A stretch of DNA of 55,494 nucleotides. Source: Acrocarpospora pleiomorpha (GTDB taxonomy: Bacteria > Actinomycetota > Actinomycetes > Streptosporangiales > Streptosporangiaceae). Below, piece by piece: positions 15,538 through 24,708 of this stretch. Numbering within the stretch: the first letter of the stretch is position 1; the number at the start of each line of letters is the position of its first letter. The notes beneath the pieces were generated by a model. The model was not told the DNA's origin. It ran no database searches and saw nothing but the letters and a program-made list of their open reading frames with translations. The stretch is taken from NCBI RefSeq assembly GCF_009687885.1, contig NZ_BLAF01000073.1, positions 1 through 55,494 of the forward strand, read 5' to 3'. The translations under genes and the position numbers were made by a program.

Positions 15538-17052
15538 GTGTCCGTTGACCACGAGGAGGCGGCTGTCGATTCCACGACGACCGCCACGACGACCGCATCG
15601 AGACCGTTCGCGCTACTCACGACGAGCTTCATCGACGGCACCTGGGAGGACGGCCCCGGCGACTCGGGTATCCAGCTGGTCTCCCCCGTGTCGGGAGAGC
15701 TACTCGGAACGGTCGCTCACTCCAGCCGATCCCAGGTGGAGCGCGCGGTCGCCGCAGCTCGGCGCGCCCTCGACGGACCCTGGCGCGACTACAGTCCCCA
15801 GGACCGGGCCGACGTGCTTCGCGCCGCAGCCGAGCTGCTGCGCGCGAACCAGGCCGAGCTCGGCGAACTGGTGCTGACCGACCTCGGTACCCCGATCTCG
15901 ATGTCGGCGGCGAACACCACCGGCGCCACAGACGTGCTGGCGTACTACGCGGAGAAGGCGCTGAGTGGCCCTCGCGGCGGGTACATCGAGAAGCTCCCGC
16001 CGCACCCGGCGACCGGCGCCGCTCCCAGTGAGCTGCACCGGATCCCGGTCGGCGTCGTGGCCGCCATGCCGGCCGTGAACTTCCCGATCGCGCTCGCGGT
16101 CTGGAAGATCGGTGGCGCGATCGCGAGCGGCTGCACCACGGTGCTGATGCCCTCACCGCCGTCTGCGCGGATCATCGTTCGGCTCGTCGAGCTGTTCGAG
16201 CAGCTGGGCCTGCCCCCCGGGGTCGTGAACCTGGTGTGCGGGGAACGCGAGGTCGGTCAGTGGCTGACCTCCGACCCTGGTGTGGATCTGGTCTCCTTCA
16301 CCGGCTCCGACTCCGTCGGCGCCCAGATCCTCGAGCAGGCGGCACCCCACCTGACCAAGGCGGTCCTGGAACTCGGCGGGAAGTCGCCCAACATCTTCCT
16401 GCCCGGGACAGATCTTGAGGCCGCTCTCCTCCTGTCGGTGGACAAGTTCACCCGGAACGCGGGACAGCAGTGCGGCGCCTGGACCCGGATGCTGGTGCAC
16501 GAGAGCCAGGCGGACGAGGTCGAGCGCCGATTGATCCCACTGATCGAAGGGCTCCGGGTCGGTGACCCGCGCGACCCGGAGACCGTCGCCGGCCCAGTGC
16601 TCAACCGCGCCCACCAGGTCCGCGTCCAGAAGATGGTCGACGCCGCCGTGGCCGACGGGGCACGGGTCGTCGCCCGCACCCCCGACGTGCCCGGTGACGG
16701 CTTCTTCATCGCACCGACGGTGGTGACCGACCTCGACCCTGACGCCCCGCTGTGCCAGCAGGAGCTGTTCGCTCCGATCGCGACCCTGCACCGCTACTCC
16801 AGCCTCGACGAGGCGATCGCGATCGCCAACAACAGCTCCTATGGCCTATGCGCCAACATCTACGGCGACGAGGCGACGGCGAGGCGGATCGCGCTGCGAA
16901 TCCGGGTCGGAACAGTGACGATCAATGGCGGGGGCGCGAAGCGGCCGGACGCCCCGTGGGGCGGGCGGCTCAGGAGTGGTCTGGGGACCGAGCTCGGCGA
17001 GGACGGCTTCTCGGAATTCTTCGACACCGTTCACCTGCAGGGTGCCACCTGA
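15538..17052 (+). CDS. Aldehyde dehydrogenase family protein
   Basis: A 504-residue cytosolic NAD(P)-dependent aldehyde dehydrogenase. The general-base glutamate is in LELGGKSPN (about residue 280) and the nucleophile in NAGQQCGAWTR (Cys about 314); QQELFAPI holds the nicotinamide-ribose glutamate. The usual lysine of the KPSP motif is replaced by methionine (TTVLMPSPPSA), and PWNF reads AVNF, so cofactor or substrate handling may differ. GTG 15538 follows AGGAGG. The gene is divergent from the binding-protein gene and convergent with an SDR, which suggests alcohol-to-aldehyde-to-acid steps for a side chain or ring fragment. The true substrate is unknown. Confidence 0.9.
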   Translation: MSVDHEEAAVDSTTTATTTASRPFALLTTSFIDGTWEDGPGDSGIQLVSPVSGELLGTVAHSSRSQVERAVAAARRALDGPWRDYSPQDRADVLRAAAELLRANQAELGELVLTDLGTPISMSAANTTGATDVLAYYAEKALSGPRGGYIEKLPPHPATGAAPSELHRIPVGVVAAMPAVNFPIALAVWKIGGAIASGCTTVLMPSPPSARIIVRLVELFEQLGLPPGVVNLVCGEREVGQWLTSDPGVDLVSFTGSDSVGAQILEQAAPHLTKAVLELGGKSPNIFLPGTDLEAALLLSVDKFTRNAGQQCGAWTRMLVHESQADEVERRLIPLIEGLRVGDPRDPETVAGPVLNRAHQVRVQKMVDAAVADGARVVARTPDVPGDGFFIAPTVVTDLDPDAPLCQQELFAPIATLHRYSSLDEAIAIANNSSYGLCANIYGDEATARRIALRIRVGTVTINGGGAKRPDAPWGGRLRSGLGTELGEDGFSEFFDTVHLQGAT

Positions 17053-17080
17053 GGCGTTCCTGCCCAGAGCCGCGCACGGC

Positions 17081-17113
17081 ACCGGCCCCGCCAGCGACCC
17101 TGACGGGGCCGGT
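17081..17113. terminator. Bidirectional terminator
   Basis: ACCGGCCCCG and CGGGGCCGGT form a perfect 10-bp stem with a 13-base loop between the convergent aldehyde dehydrogenase and SDR genes. Confidence 0.7.
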
Positions 17114-17157
17114 CGCATCTAAGGCTGCCGGCTCCGTGCGGCTCCGAACATCGTCGG

Positions 17158-17913
17158 TCAGGCGGCCGTGCGCCCTCCGTCGATCGGGATGGTGACGCCG
17201 GTGACGTAGCTGGCGTCGCTGCTGGCGAGGAAGGCGACCACGCCGGCGACCTCCTCGGGCGCGGCGACCCGGCCCAGCGGCACCTTGGCAAGCGTGCGAG
17301 CCATCAACGCACCGATGTCAGCGCCGTCCTCCCGGCTGAAGAAGGTCGGCAGCATCGGTGTCTCGACCGGCCCGGGACAGATCACGTTCGCCCGCACCCC
17401 GTCGTTCGCGCCGTGCACGGCCAGCGCACGCGCGAACGACGTCAGGGACCCCTTCGTCATCGAGTAGAGCGGGCTGGACGCCGACCCGACGATCGCCGAG
17501 GTCGAGGCCGTCAGCACGATGGAGCCGGCCTTGCTCCGCCGGAGCAGCGGCATCGCGTACGCACAGGCGAAGAACGCGGATTTCATGTTGACGTCGACGT
17601 TCTTCTGCCAGTCCGCCTCCGAGATCTCCAGCCCGGCCGGGCCAGGCATGCCGACATGCGCATGCAGGAAGTCCAGTCCCCCGTGCGCGGCCTCGATCCG
17701 GCCCATCAGCTCACGCAGCGCTTCGACGTCGGTCGCGTCCACCGGATCAGCGGACGCCGCGCCTCCGGCAGCACGGATCCCCTCCACCGTCGCCTCGCAG
17801 CCGTCCTCAGCGAGGTCGGAGACGACGACGTGGACTCCCTCACTAGCGAGCCGACGCGCCACGGCCTGTCCCATTCCGGACGCGGCACCCACGACGAGTC
17901 CGACACCAGGCAT
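17158..17913 (-). CDS. Short-chain dehydrogenase/reductase
   Basis: A 251-residue SDR with VVGAASGMGQA as the nucleotide-binding turn, catalytic serine in LTASTSAIVG and YSMTK at about residues 150-155. The NNAG strand is altered to HAHVG. The C-terminus has the usual TGVTIPIDGG. Likely role: oxidation or reduction of a hydroxyl or keto group on the island's substrate. ATG 17913 is preceded by GGAGAAG. The gene is separated from the F420-type oxidoreductase upstream by about 176 bp, so it may have its own promoter. Confidence 0.87.
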   Translation of the reverse strand: MPGVGLVVGAASGMGQAVARRLASEGVHVVVSDLAEDGCEATVEGIRAAGGAASADPVDATDVEALRELMGRIEAAHGGLDFLHAHVGMPGPAGLEISEADWQKNVDVNMKSAFFACAYAMPLLRRSKAGSIVLTASTSAIVGSASSPLYSMTKGSLTSFARALAVHGANDGVRANVICPGPVETPMLPTFFSREDGADIGALMARTLAKVPLGRVAAPEEVAGVVAFLASSDASYVTGVTIPIDGGRTAA

Positions 17914-18089
17914 TTCTCGCACAGCTTCTCCTTCGGTCCGAGCTGGGCGGGCGCCCGCCCGCATCCTCCGGTCTATCGCGACCTCGTCGACGCGCACCCG
18001 GGCGCTATCACTGAGCGGGATAGAAGGTCCGGCACCGACCGGAGGACTCGCTGTCCAAGGGGACCAACGGACCGTCGGAAGTTCTAGGC

Positions 18090-19010
18090 CTAGGTCCATC
18101 TGGCCACGACGCGCTCACCGAACTCGGCGACCCGCTCGAGGCGTTCGTGGAGATCCGGTACTCCCTGGTCAGGGGCGTACCGGTCCGACCAGTTCACCGC
18201 CGCGTGCGTCACGCCCAGTGCCGCGAGCCGCTCGATGTGCGGATCTGTCGCGTCGTGCTGGATGCTCACGTGAACGTCGAACGGAAGGTCCTGACGCCCG
18301 CACCGACGACGCTCCGCGGTCAGGAAGTCAAGCATCTCGGACAACTCCTCCATCGAGCATCCCGCAGCGCTCCACCCGGCGCCGACTCGGGCTGCGCGAC
18401 GCAGGCTGGCCCGGCTGTGCCCACCGATGAGCAGCGGCACGGGCTGATCGGGAACCGGCTTGATCCTCAGGCTGGGGAGGTCGAAGTGCTCCCCGTGATA
18501 GGCGGCGAACCCTCCCCCGAGATAGGTCTGGAGGATGCTGATGCATTCGTCGAACCGGGCACCGCGGCCATCCCACGGAATCCCTAGAATCGCGTAGTCG
18601 TCGGGCCAGGGGCTCATGCCGACGCCAAGTACCAGGCGGTTGTCCGACACGACGGCAGCGCTGGCTGCCTGCTTCGCGACGAGGAGCGGGTGCCGGACGG
18701 GAAGCTTGAGCACGGAGACCACCGTTCGCAGGCGCCGTGTCACGGCAGCGATGGCGGCGGTGAGGACGAACGGGTCGAGGAACTCCCGGTCGGCGAGGAA
18801 CTCCCGCCGGCCGTCGCGGGTGTAGGGGTACCGGGACTCGGAGTGCTCCGGGTAGCAGATGCTGTCGGGCACCTTGGCCGCGTCGAACCCGCTTCTCTCC
18901 AGCTCTTGGACGAAAGTGGCGAGGTCCCGGCCGGCCAAGCCGTCGACTGCAGCCGTGAATCGCATCGCGGACTCCGATGCCGGTGTGCAGAGCGGTTGCT
19001 GGTCAGGCAT
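18090..19010 (-). CDS. LLM-class (F420-dependent type) oxidoreductase
   Basis: A 306-residue luciferase-like TIM-barrel protein. Diagnostic blocks are LERSGFDAAKVPDSICYP, RTVVSVLKLPVRHPLLVAKQ, RLVLGVGMSPWPDDYAILGI and VPLLIGGHSRASLRRAARVG, the pattern of actinobacterial LLM F420-dependent enzymes. It could reduce or oxidise an intermediate with F420 or act as an FMN monooxygenase; sequence alone does not decide. The start at 19010 overlaps the end of the MFS gene by 8 bp, implying translational coupling; a later ATG at 18965 (MRFTAAVDG) matches the usual family start. Confidence 0.85.
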   Translation of the reverse strand: MPDQQPLCTPASESAMRFTAAVDGLAGRDLATFVQELERSGFDAAKVPDSICYPEHSESRYPYTRDGRREFLADREFLDPFVLTAAIAAVTRRLRTVVSVLKLPVRHPLLVAKQAASAAVVSDNRLVLGVGMSPWPDDYAILGIPWDGRGARFDECISILQTYLGGGFAAYHGEHFDLPSLRIKPVPDQPVPLLIGGHSRASLRRAARVGAGWSAAGCSMEELSEMLDFLTAERRRCGRQDLPFDVHVSIQHDATDPHIERLAALGVTHAAVNWSDRYAPDQGVPDLHERLERVAEFGERVVARWT

Positions 19011-20466
19011 CGGCGGCGTCCCGTGCGACGCGACCTTCGAGTCGACCCATGGGACTACTCCCTTCTCTCGTTCTGTCTTTCGTTCCGTCTTGCCGCCGGG
19101 GCTGACCCGGCAGGTAGGCCGCGCCCATGGCGGAGAGCAACGTGCCGCCGCTGAGCACGAGGAAGCCGATCGTGTAGACGGTGCCCGTTGGCAGCCCGTC
19201 GGCCCCTACGCCGGCAGTGACGATGCCGCCCATGGTGGCCGCTCCTATCGCGCCCCCGATGGTGCGCAGGTTCGCGTTCATGCCGCTGGCCACCCCGGTC
19301 TGCTGGGCGGGCACGGATCCGATCACGACGCTGGGCAGACTCGAGAAGACCATCCCCGAGCCGAGTCCGTACATGGTGGTGGCCGCGTAGAGCTGCCAGA
19401 GGCTGTCGTGGAAGAGTGCCACGACGAGCAGAGCGACTCCGGCGACTACCGTCCCGACGGCGGTGACCGTCCTTGCCCCGAATCGGGTGACCAACCGCGA
19501 TGACGTCAGACCGACCGCGAAACTTGCGCAGGCCGAGGGCAGGAGGACCCAGCCGGACTGGGTCACGCTCGCCCCGAAGCCGTAACCGGTGCTCGTCGGG
19601 GCTTGGAGCAGTTGTGGAAGGAATCCGAAGAAGGCGAAGGCACCGAAGCCGGCGAAGAGGGAGATCACATTGCTGGCCCACACGCCTCGGAAGCGCATCA
19701 TGCGCATGTCGACCATCGGGACCGGCACGTGGCACTCCATCCAGATCCAGGTCACGAACAGCGCTGCGGACGAGGCGAGCAGGCCGATCGTCAGAGAGGA
19801 GTTCCAGCCCCAGGCATGGCCTCTGCTCAGTGCGAGCAGGAGGGCGACCAGCCACCCCGCCAGCAGCACACCGGGGACGATCGGGACCCGCACTCGGTCC
19901 CTCGCAGGTGAGTCGGGGATGACGACTGCCGCGCCGAGCGCGGCCAGCCCTGTGATGATCATGGGGATCCAGAACAGCCAGCGGTACCCGAGGCCACCGA
20001 CGATGGGGCCGGCGACCACCATCCCGGCCGCGAAGCCGGCCGCGGCGATGGCGGCGATCCCACCGATGCCCCGCGACATCTGCTCGCGCCACTCGTCACG
20101 GATCACCCCGAACGACAGCGGCAGCACGGCGCCCCCCGCGCCTTGAAGGACACGTGCGGCGATCAGCCATCCGATGGTGGGGGCCAGAGCGGCGATGAGG
20201 GACCCGAGGCAGAGGGCGGAGAGCACGATCAGCAGCATTCGCCGCTTCCCGAGGACGTCGCCGACGCGTCCCAGGATCGGTGTGCAGATCGACGCTGACA
20301 GCAGGTAGCCGGTCAGTGCCCAGGTCGCCGTCGACTGGTCCGTGCCATAGGCGCCCTGGATCAAGGTCAGCACCGGGACCACGAGGGATTGCAGCATGGA
20401 GAAAGATGCTGCGGAGATCGCGAGGACCCCGAACACGAGCCACCGACGCGCTCCCCGTTCGCTCAC
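19003..20466 (-). CDS. MFS transporter (DHA2-like, probably 14 membrane segments)
   Basis: A 487-residue polytopic membrane protein. It has LTGYLLSASICTPILGRVGD with the loop-2-3 motif GKRRMLLI, and motif C-like AAIAAAGFAAGMVVAGPIVG. The C-terminus is polar (RQDGTKDRTREGS). DHA2 members export drugs or lipophiles, but within this island it could import or export steroid-like acids. It starts with GTG 8 bp after the KstD-like gene and overlaps the next gene, so it is in the same operon. Confidence 0.88.
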   Translation of the reverse strand: MSERGARRWLVFGVLAISAASFSMLQSLVVPVLTLIQGAYGTDQSTATWALTGYLLSASICTPILGRVGDVLGKRRMLLIVLSALCLGSLIAALAPTIGWLIAARVLQGAGGAVLPLSFGVIRDEWREQMSRGIGGIAAIAAAGFAAGMVVAGPIVGGLGYRWLFWIPMIITGLAALGAAVVIPDSPARDRVRVPIVPGVLLAGWLVALLLALSRGHAWGWNSSLTIGLLASSAALFVTWIWMECHVPVPMVDMRMMRFRGVWASNVISLFAGFGAFAFFGFLPQLLQAPTSTGYGFGASVTQSGWVLLPSACASFAVGLTSSRLVTRFGARTVTAVGTVVAGVALLVVALFHDSLWQLYAATTMYGLGSGMVFSSLPSVVIGSVPAQQTGVASGMNANLRTIGGAIGAATMGGIVTAGVGADGLPTGTVYTIGFLVLSGGTLLSAMGAAYLPGQPRRQDGTKDRTREGSSPMGRLEGRVARDAADA

Positions 20467-20474
20467 TCGGACCC

Positions 20475-22145
20475 TCAGATTCCGGCTGAGGGTGCGCTGC
20501 CCTCGACGGCGTCGCGCGCTGCGATGTACCCGAACACGATGGCCGGCCCGATGGTCGCGCCGGGTCCGGCGTATTCGTCGCCCATCACGGATGCCGAGCA
20601 GTTGCCGCTCGCGTACAGCCCGCGGACGACCTCGCCGCGCTTGTCGAGCACGCGACTCCGTGCGTCGCAGACTAAGCCGCCCTTGGTGCCGAGGTCTCCG
20701 ATCTCAACCCGAACCGCGTAGAACGGCGGCCGGGTGATCTCCCCGATGCACGGGTTGCGCAGCGTGGGGTCACCGTAGTACCGGTCGTAGGCGGACTCGC
20801 CGCGGTGAAACTCGGTGTCGATGCCGTCGACGGCGCCGCGGTTGAACGCGGCCACAGAGCCCACCAAGGAGCCCTTCGGCAGCCCGATCGCGCTCTCAAG
20901 GGCCTCGAGTGAATCGGCCCGGTGGGCGATCCCGGCGTCGAACCAGGCCTGCGGCAGTTTCTGCCCCGGCAGCACCCTCGCGAACGGGTACCGCTTGCGA
21001 GCCCGCCCGTCCATGACGAACCACGCCGGATGATGACCACCCTCGAGCTGCCGATGCACGAAGGTCACGTACGGCGTGGCCTCATTGATGAACCGCTCCC
21101 CGTGCGAGTTCACGATGATCTGGTTCGGGATGCAGCGCTCGGAGACCAGCGGAACCATGCCCGTTGGTGTGCGCACCGCCGGCATCCACCAGGCGTCCTC
21201 CATCAGGGCAAGTGCCGCCCCCACGTCGGCGCCGGCCATGATGCCGTCGCCGGTGTTGGACTCGGCGCCGGAGCTGTGGTCTGTCTGGGCGGCAGGCGGA
21301 AGGAACTTCTCCCGGAGCACCAGGCTGCGCTCGAAACCACCTGAGGCCATCACGACACCTTGCTGTGCGTGGACCTCTACCTGCCGGCCGTCGCGAGCGA
21401 CCACCACGCCGACTACATCGCCGTCGTGACGCAGCAGGCTTTCGAGTGGGCTGTTCAACCAGACCTCCACCCCCGCTTCGCGCGCCGCCAGCCACAGCCG
21501 GGCAGCGAGGGCCCGACCGGTGGCAGCCATGTGCCGTCGGCGCACGAGGTTCGAAGACACCCTCCAAGCCGCGACCACTGACGTCCACCGGCCGGCCCAG
21601 CTCCGCTTCACCTGAGTCAGCCGCCGGTAGTCGCGCTGGGTCACCCACAGGCCGAGCGGTCCCTTCAGCGTGTGAGCCCGCTGGAAGGCCTCGTCCTCGC
21701 CAAGTGCCCGGGTATCGATCGGGAGCGGCTCGATGGACCGGCCGCCCGGGCTCCCTCCCGGCAACTGGGGGTGGTAGTCGCTGTATCCCGGAACCCAGCG
21801 GAAGCGGACGAACCGGCTCCGCTCGAGCATCTCGATCGCGGCGGGTCCGTGTTCGACTAACGCCGCGATGCGGTCTTGGGGCACCAGTCCGCGGGTGAGC
21901 GTCGTCAAGTACCGGATGATCTCAGCCGGGTCGTCTCGTATCCCGGCACGCTGCAGGGCGGGGTTGTTGGGAACCCAGATCCCGCCACCGGACAGTGCGG
22001 TCGATCCTCCGAAGGTCGCCGCCTTCTCCACCACGAGCACCCGTGCGCCAAGCCGACGGGCCGTGATCGCAGCCGCCAGCCCGGCGGCTCCTGAGCCGAC
22101 GACGATGACGTCGAATTCGTGGGCGGAGGGGTGAGGAGAGCTCAT
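20475..22145 (-). CDS. kstD: 3-ketosteroid delta-1-dehydrogenase-like flavoprotein
   Basis: A 556-residue FAD-dependent enzyme of the KstD/fumarate-reductase flavoprotein family. The dinucleotide motif is VVGSGAAGLAAAI (about residues 15-27), followed by ATFGGSTALSGGGIWVPNN. A Tyr-containing loop, WVPGYSDYHPQLPGG (about 117-131), and the C-terminal DEYAGPGATIGPA (Tyr about 525) correspond to the catalytic tyrosine regions of characterised KstD enzymes. In that role it would remove hydrogens from C1-C2 of a 3-keto steroid so that, with 9-hydroxylation, ring B opens. KstD-like dehydrogenases of other specificity exist, so the substrate is inferred from the KshA and Hsa neighbours. GGAG lies before ATG 22145. 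Confidence 0.85.
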   Translation of the reverse strand: MSSPHPSAHEFDVIVVGSGAAGLAAAITARRLGARVLVVEKAATFGGSTALSGGGIWVPNNPALQRAGIRDDPAEIIRYLTTLTRGLVPQDRIAALVEHGPAAIEMLERSRFVRFRWVPGYSDYHPQLPGGSPGGRSIEPLPIDTRALGEDEAFQRAHTLKGPLGLWVTQRDYRRLTQVKRSWAGRWTSVVAAWRVSSNLVRRRHMAATGRALAARLWLAAREAGVEVWLNSPLESLLRHDGDVVGVVVARDGRQVEVHAQQGVVMASGGFERSLVLREKFLPPAAQTDHSSGAESNTGDGIMAGADVGAALALMEDAWWMPAVRTPTGMVPLVSERCIPNQIIVNSHGERFINEATPYVTFVHRQLEGGHHPAWFVMDGRARKRYPFARVLPGQKLPQAWFDAGIAHRADSLEALESAIGLPKGSLVGSVAAFNRGAVDGIDTEFHRGESAYDRYYGDPTLRNPCIGEITRPPFYAVRVEIGDLGTKGGLVCDARSRVLDKRGEVVRGLYASGNCSASVMGDEYAGPGATIGPAIVFGYIAARDAVEGSAPSAGI

Positions 22146-22187
22146 GCGACTCCAGCCTTTCGAGATAGTGCGTCGAGCGCGCGAAGG

Positions 22188-22433
22188 TCAGGCCCCGGTG
22201 TCCGCCGTCAGGTCGCCGAACTGCCCCTCCCGCTCGGCGGCCAGGATGGAACCTCGGAGCGCGCTACAGCCGCGGACCAAAGCGTCGGTGAGGAAGCCGA
22301 ACGGTCCCCCCGCGAGTTCGTGACAAATCTCCGCAGACGGCCGCTGCCATTGGATGCTGGTGTGCTCGGGCGAGAACTTCTCGACCTCAACGGTGTTGAG
22401 GCACTGCGCGCAGGTGATGCTGACCTTGGCCAT
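22188..22433 (-). CDS. Small cysteine-containing protein coupled to kshA
   Basis: An 81-residue soluble protein not assigned to a named family. It has CAQC at residues 8-11, further cysteines at 37 and 56 and histidines at 24 and 38, so it could bind zinc or an iron-sulfur cluster, although only one CxxC pair is present. Central sequence is VEVEKFSPEHTSIQWQRPSA. The ATG lies 6 bp downstream of the kshA stop and 42 bp upstream of the KstD-like gene, so it is almost certainly co-translated with the hydroxylase. Possible roles are an assembly or electron-transfer accessory, or a stabilising subunit. None is proven. Confidence 0.75.
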   Translation of the reverse strand: MAKVSITCAQCLNTVEVEKFSPEHTSIQWQRPSAEICHELAGGPFGFLTDALVRGCSALRGSILAAEREGQFGDLTADTGA

Positions 22434-22439
22434 CGCGGA

Positions 22440-23585
22440 TCAGGAGCCGCCGGTCGGCGCGCCCACGAGCCGCCCCTTCGCCACGTTCTCGGCCACCTGA
22501 GCCTTCCATGCCTCGACCGGACGCTCGGTGTCGATCTCGAACTCGAACCGGTTGACCATCTCGGACTGAATGTCGGCCACGTCGACGTAGAACTGCTCGT
22601 ACCACCGGCGCAGCTGGTAGACCGGTCCGTCCTGCTCACACAGGAGCGGGTTGTCGATCCTGGTCTTGTTCTTCCAGATGGCGATGTCCTGGTTGAATCC
22701 GACACCGACGCCGATCTCGTTCTTCTTCGCGACCTCGATGGCCTGCTCGCGGGGAAGGTGGTCGCCGATCTTCACCAGGATGCCGTACATGAGCACGAAC
22801 TTGTTCTCGTTCACCGGATAGTGGCAGTTGATGAGCGTGATCTGCGAGGAGTAGTCGCCGTAGTTGTAGTCGAGGTCGTCGATCATGAACGACGGCCCGA
22901 AGTAGGCGGCCACACTCGACGACGACTTGGGTTTGCCGGGCACGAAGATGTCCTCGCGGGCCTGGCCCTTCATGTACTGGGTGGCGACGTGCTTCTCGAA
23001 GACGTTCCGGAAGTAGTTCGGGAACGAGAAGTGGATGTAGAAGAAGTGCGCCATGTCGACGACGTTGTCGATGACCTCGCGGCAGTTCGTGTCGATCTCG
23101 ATCTCGTTCCAGGCCCAGTCGGTCCAGCCGTCGTCGTTCGCGCCCTTGATCTCCGGGATCATTTGCTCGGGGATGGGCGGGTTGCCCTCAGGGTCATTCC
23201 ACACGAACAGCAGGCCACCATGGATCATGGTCGGCCATGCCTGAGTCCGGGCGCGAAGGGGCACGCGGCGGGCGTAGGGGATCTCCTTGCAGCGACCGTC
23301 CCCGCCCCAGCGCCAGTCGTGGAACGGACAGGCCACCGTGTTGCCCTTGACCTCACCTTGCGAAAGGTCGCCGCCCATGTGACGGCAGTAGGCGTCCAGA
23401 ACATTGATCTGACCGTCCGAGCCCTGGAACACGACGAGCTTGCCACCGAAGGCGTGAATGGTGTGCGGCTTGCCGTCGCTGAAGTTGGAGGCCAGGCCGA
23501 TGCAGTGCCAGCCGCGCGCGTAACGCGTCGGCACGTCGGCGGCCTCGATGGTACGGACTGCGTCTTCGGTAGCGGTGTCAGTCAT
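22440..23585 (-). CDS. kshA: 3-ketosteroid 9-alpha-hydroxylase oxygenase (Rieske)
   Basis: A 381-residue Rieske non-haem iron oxygenase. The [2Fe-2S] ligands are Cys67, His69, Cys86 and His89 in YCRHMGGDLSQ and VACPFHDWRW. The mononuclear iron site is His180 and His185 in DNVVDMAHFFYIHF plus an Asp near 300 in FNQDIAIW. The flanking blocks PTRYARGWHC and PFHDWRWGGDGRCKEIPYAR are characteristic of KshA rather than ring-hydroxylating dioxygenases. With a KshB reductase it hydroxylates C9 of 3-keto-1,4-diene steroids, causing ring B cleavage. The start at 23585 was chosen because it reproduces the KshA N-terminus. Confidence 0.92.
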   Translation of the reverse strand: MTDTATEDAVRTIEAADVPTRYARGWHCIGLASNFSDGKPHTIHAFGGKLVVFQGSDGQINVLDAYCRHMGGDLSQGEVKGNTVACPFHDWRWGGDGRCKEIPYARRVPLRARTQAWPTMIHGGLLFVWNDPEGNPPIPEQMIPEIKGANDDGWTDWAWNEIEIDTNCREVIDNVVDMAHFFYIHFSFPNYFRNVFEKHVATQYMKGQAREDIFVPGKPKSSSSVAAYFGPSFMIDDLDYNYGDYSSQITLINCHYPVNENKFVLMYGILVKIGDHLPREQAIEVAKKNEIGVGVGFNQDIAIWKNKTRIDNPLLCEQDGPVYQLRRWYEQFYVDVADIQSEMVNRFEFEIDTERPVEAWKAQVAENVAKGRLVGAPTGGS

Positions 23586-23696
23586 CTCGTCTCGCTCGAT
23601 CTCGAAGGTGTCGGCATCAGGAAGTTGGGTCACCCACGACCTACACACGCTATGGATGCCCGCGACATGTGGAGGCCCTGGTCCTACTCAGCGGGA

Positions 23697-24620
23697 TCAG
23701 TCCCGGGGCCGGAATGCCTCCAGCGGCTCCGATCCACTCCAATCGTGCCCCCAGTAGCTGTCCGCGGTGATCTCCTCGGCGGTGTAGTGCGACTCGTCCA
23801 CGAGCATCCCGGCGGTCCCGAACTCGATGTCCCAGCCGCCGGGCGCACGCACGTAGAACGAGATCATCTTGTCGTTCGTGTGCCGGCCGAGGGTGGAGGA
23901 CAGGGTGAATCCGAGTCCGGTCACCCGCTCGAGGGCACGGCCGACGTCGTCCAGGTCGTCGACCTCGACCATGAGGTGAACGAGCCCGGGCTCCTCCCCG
24001 TGCGGCGCCGGTACCAGCGCGAGACTGTGGTGACGCTGGTTGACGCCGAGGAAACGGACCCGTTGCGCGTGTACGTCGAGTCCGTTGCGGTGGCCGAGGC
24101 GGACCGCGCCACGGGGAAGGAAGCCGAGGACCTCGGTGTAGAAGGCGAGCGAACCGGCCATGTCGGTGGTGGGCAGGACGACGTGACCCATCCCCTGTTC
24201 CCCGGTGACGAACCGGGCGCCGAAGGGTGCGGCGACGGGCGAGTGGTCGAGGATCGGGCCGTAGAAGACCTCGACCTGAGTGCCGCCCGGATCCCGGAAG
24301 CTGATGACCTCCTCGGCCGCTCGCTGAAAGCTGTCCTCGACCGGCAGGTCGGTGACGTCGATTCCCGCCTTCACGACCGCTTCGCTCACGCGCTGGAGCG
24401 CGAACTGGTCACGCACCTCCCAGCCGACCGCAAGCGCTTCGTCGGTCGGCCCGGGCAGCACGATCAGCCGGGCCTCCCGTTCGTCCATGCGAAGGTACAG
24501 GCCGTCGCCTGAGCGACCCGTCCCCCGGGCGAACCCGAGCCCGTCCTCGGCGAAGCTCCGCCACCGATCGAGGTGTCGCGTCTGGACCCGGAGATACCCC
24601 AGGCCTCGGATCTCGGTCAT
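23697..24620 (-). CDS. hsaC: Type I extradiol dioxygenase (catechol meta-cleavage)
   Basis: A 307-residue two-domain VOC protein. The Fe(II) triad His146 (GMGHVVLP), His215 (LVHLMVEV) and Glu266 (WDIEFG) sits almost exactly where HsaC and BphC have it, and the catalytic-type His lies in RHHSLAL near 198. The expected reaction is meta-cleavage of the A-ring catechol of a 3,4-dihydroxy-9,10-seco steroid. AAGGAGG precedes ATG 24620. It lies between hsaA and kshA with gaps of about 90-110 bp, which could contain promoters or simply be leader sequence. Confidence 0.92.
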   Translation of the reverse strand: MTEIRGLGYLRVQTRHLDRWRSFAEDGLGFARGTGRSGDGLYLRMDEREARLIVLPGPTDEALAVGWEVRDQFALQRVSEAVVKAGIDVTDLPVEDSFQRAAEEVISFRDPGGTQVEVFYGPILDHSPVAAPFGARFVTGEQGMGHVVLPTTDMAGSLAFYTEVLGFLPRGAVRLGHRNGLDVHAQRVRFLGVNQRHHSLALVPAPHGEEPGLVHLMVEVDDLDDVGRALERVTGLGFTLSSTLGRHTNDKMISFYVRAPGGWDIEFGTAGMLVDESHYTAEEITADSYWGHDWSGSEPLEAFRPRD

Positions 24621-24708
24621 TGCGCCTCCTTCTCATCGAGGGTCCGCGCCCTCCGCTCGTTGTGCTCGGGGCCCACCGACGTGGGCTTGTGGGTCTCGCC
24701 AGACCGAC

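Noticed and set aside
22119..24512. A 797-codon plus-strand frame across kshA and hsaC
   Set aside because: Antisense to two genes with complete metal-ligand sets; the composition is unlike real protein.
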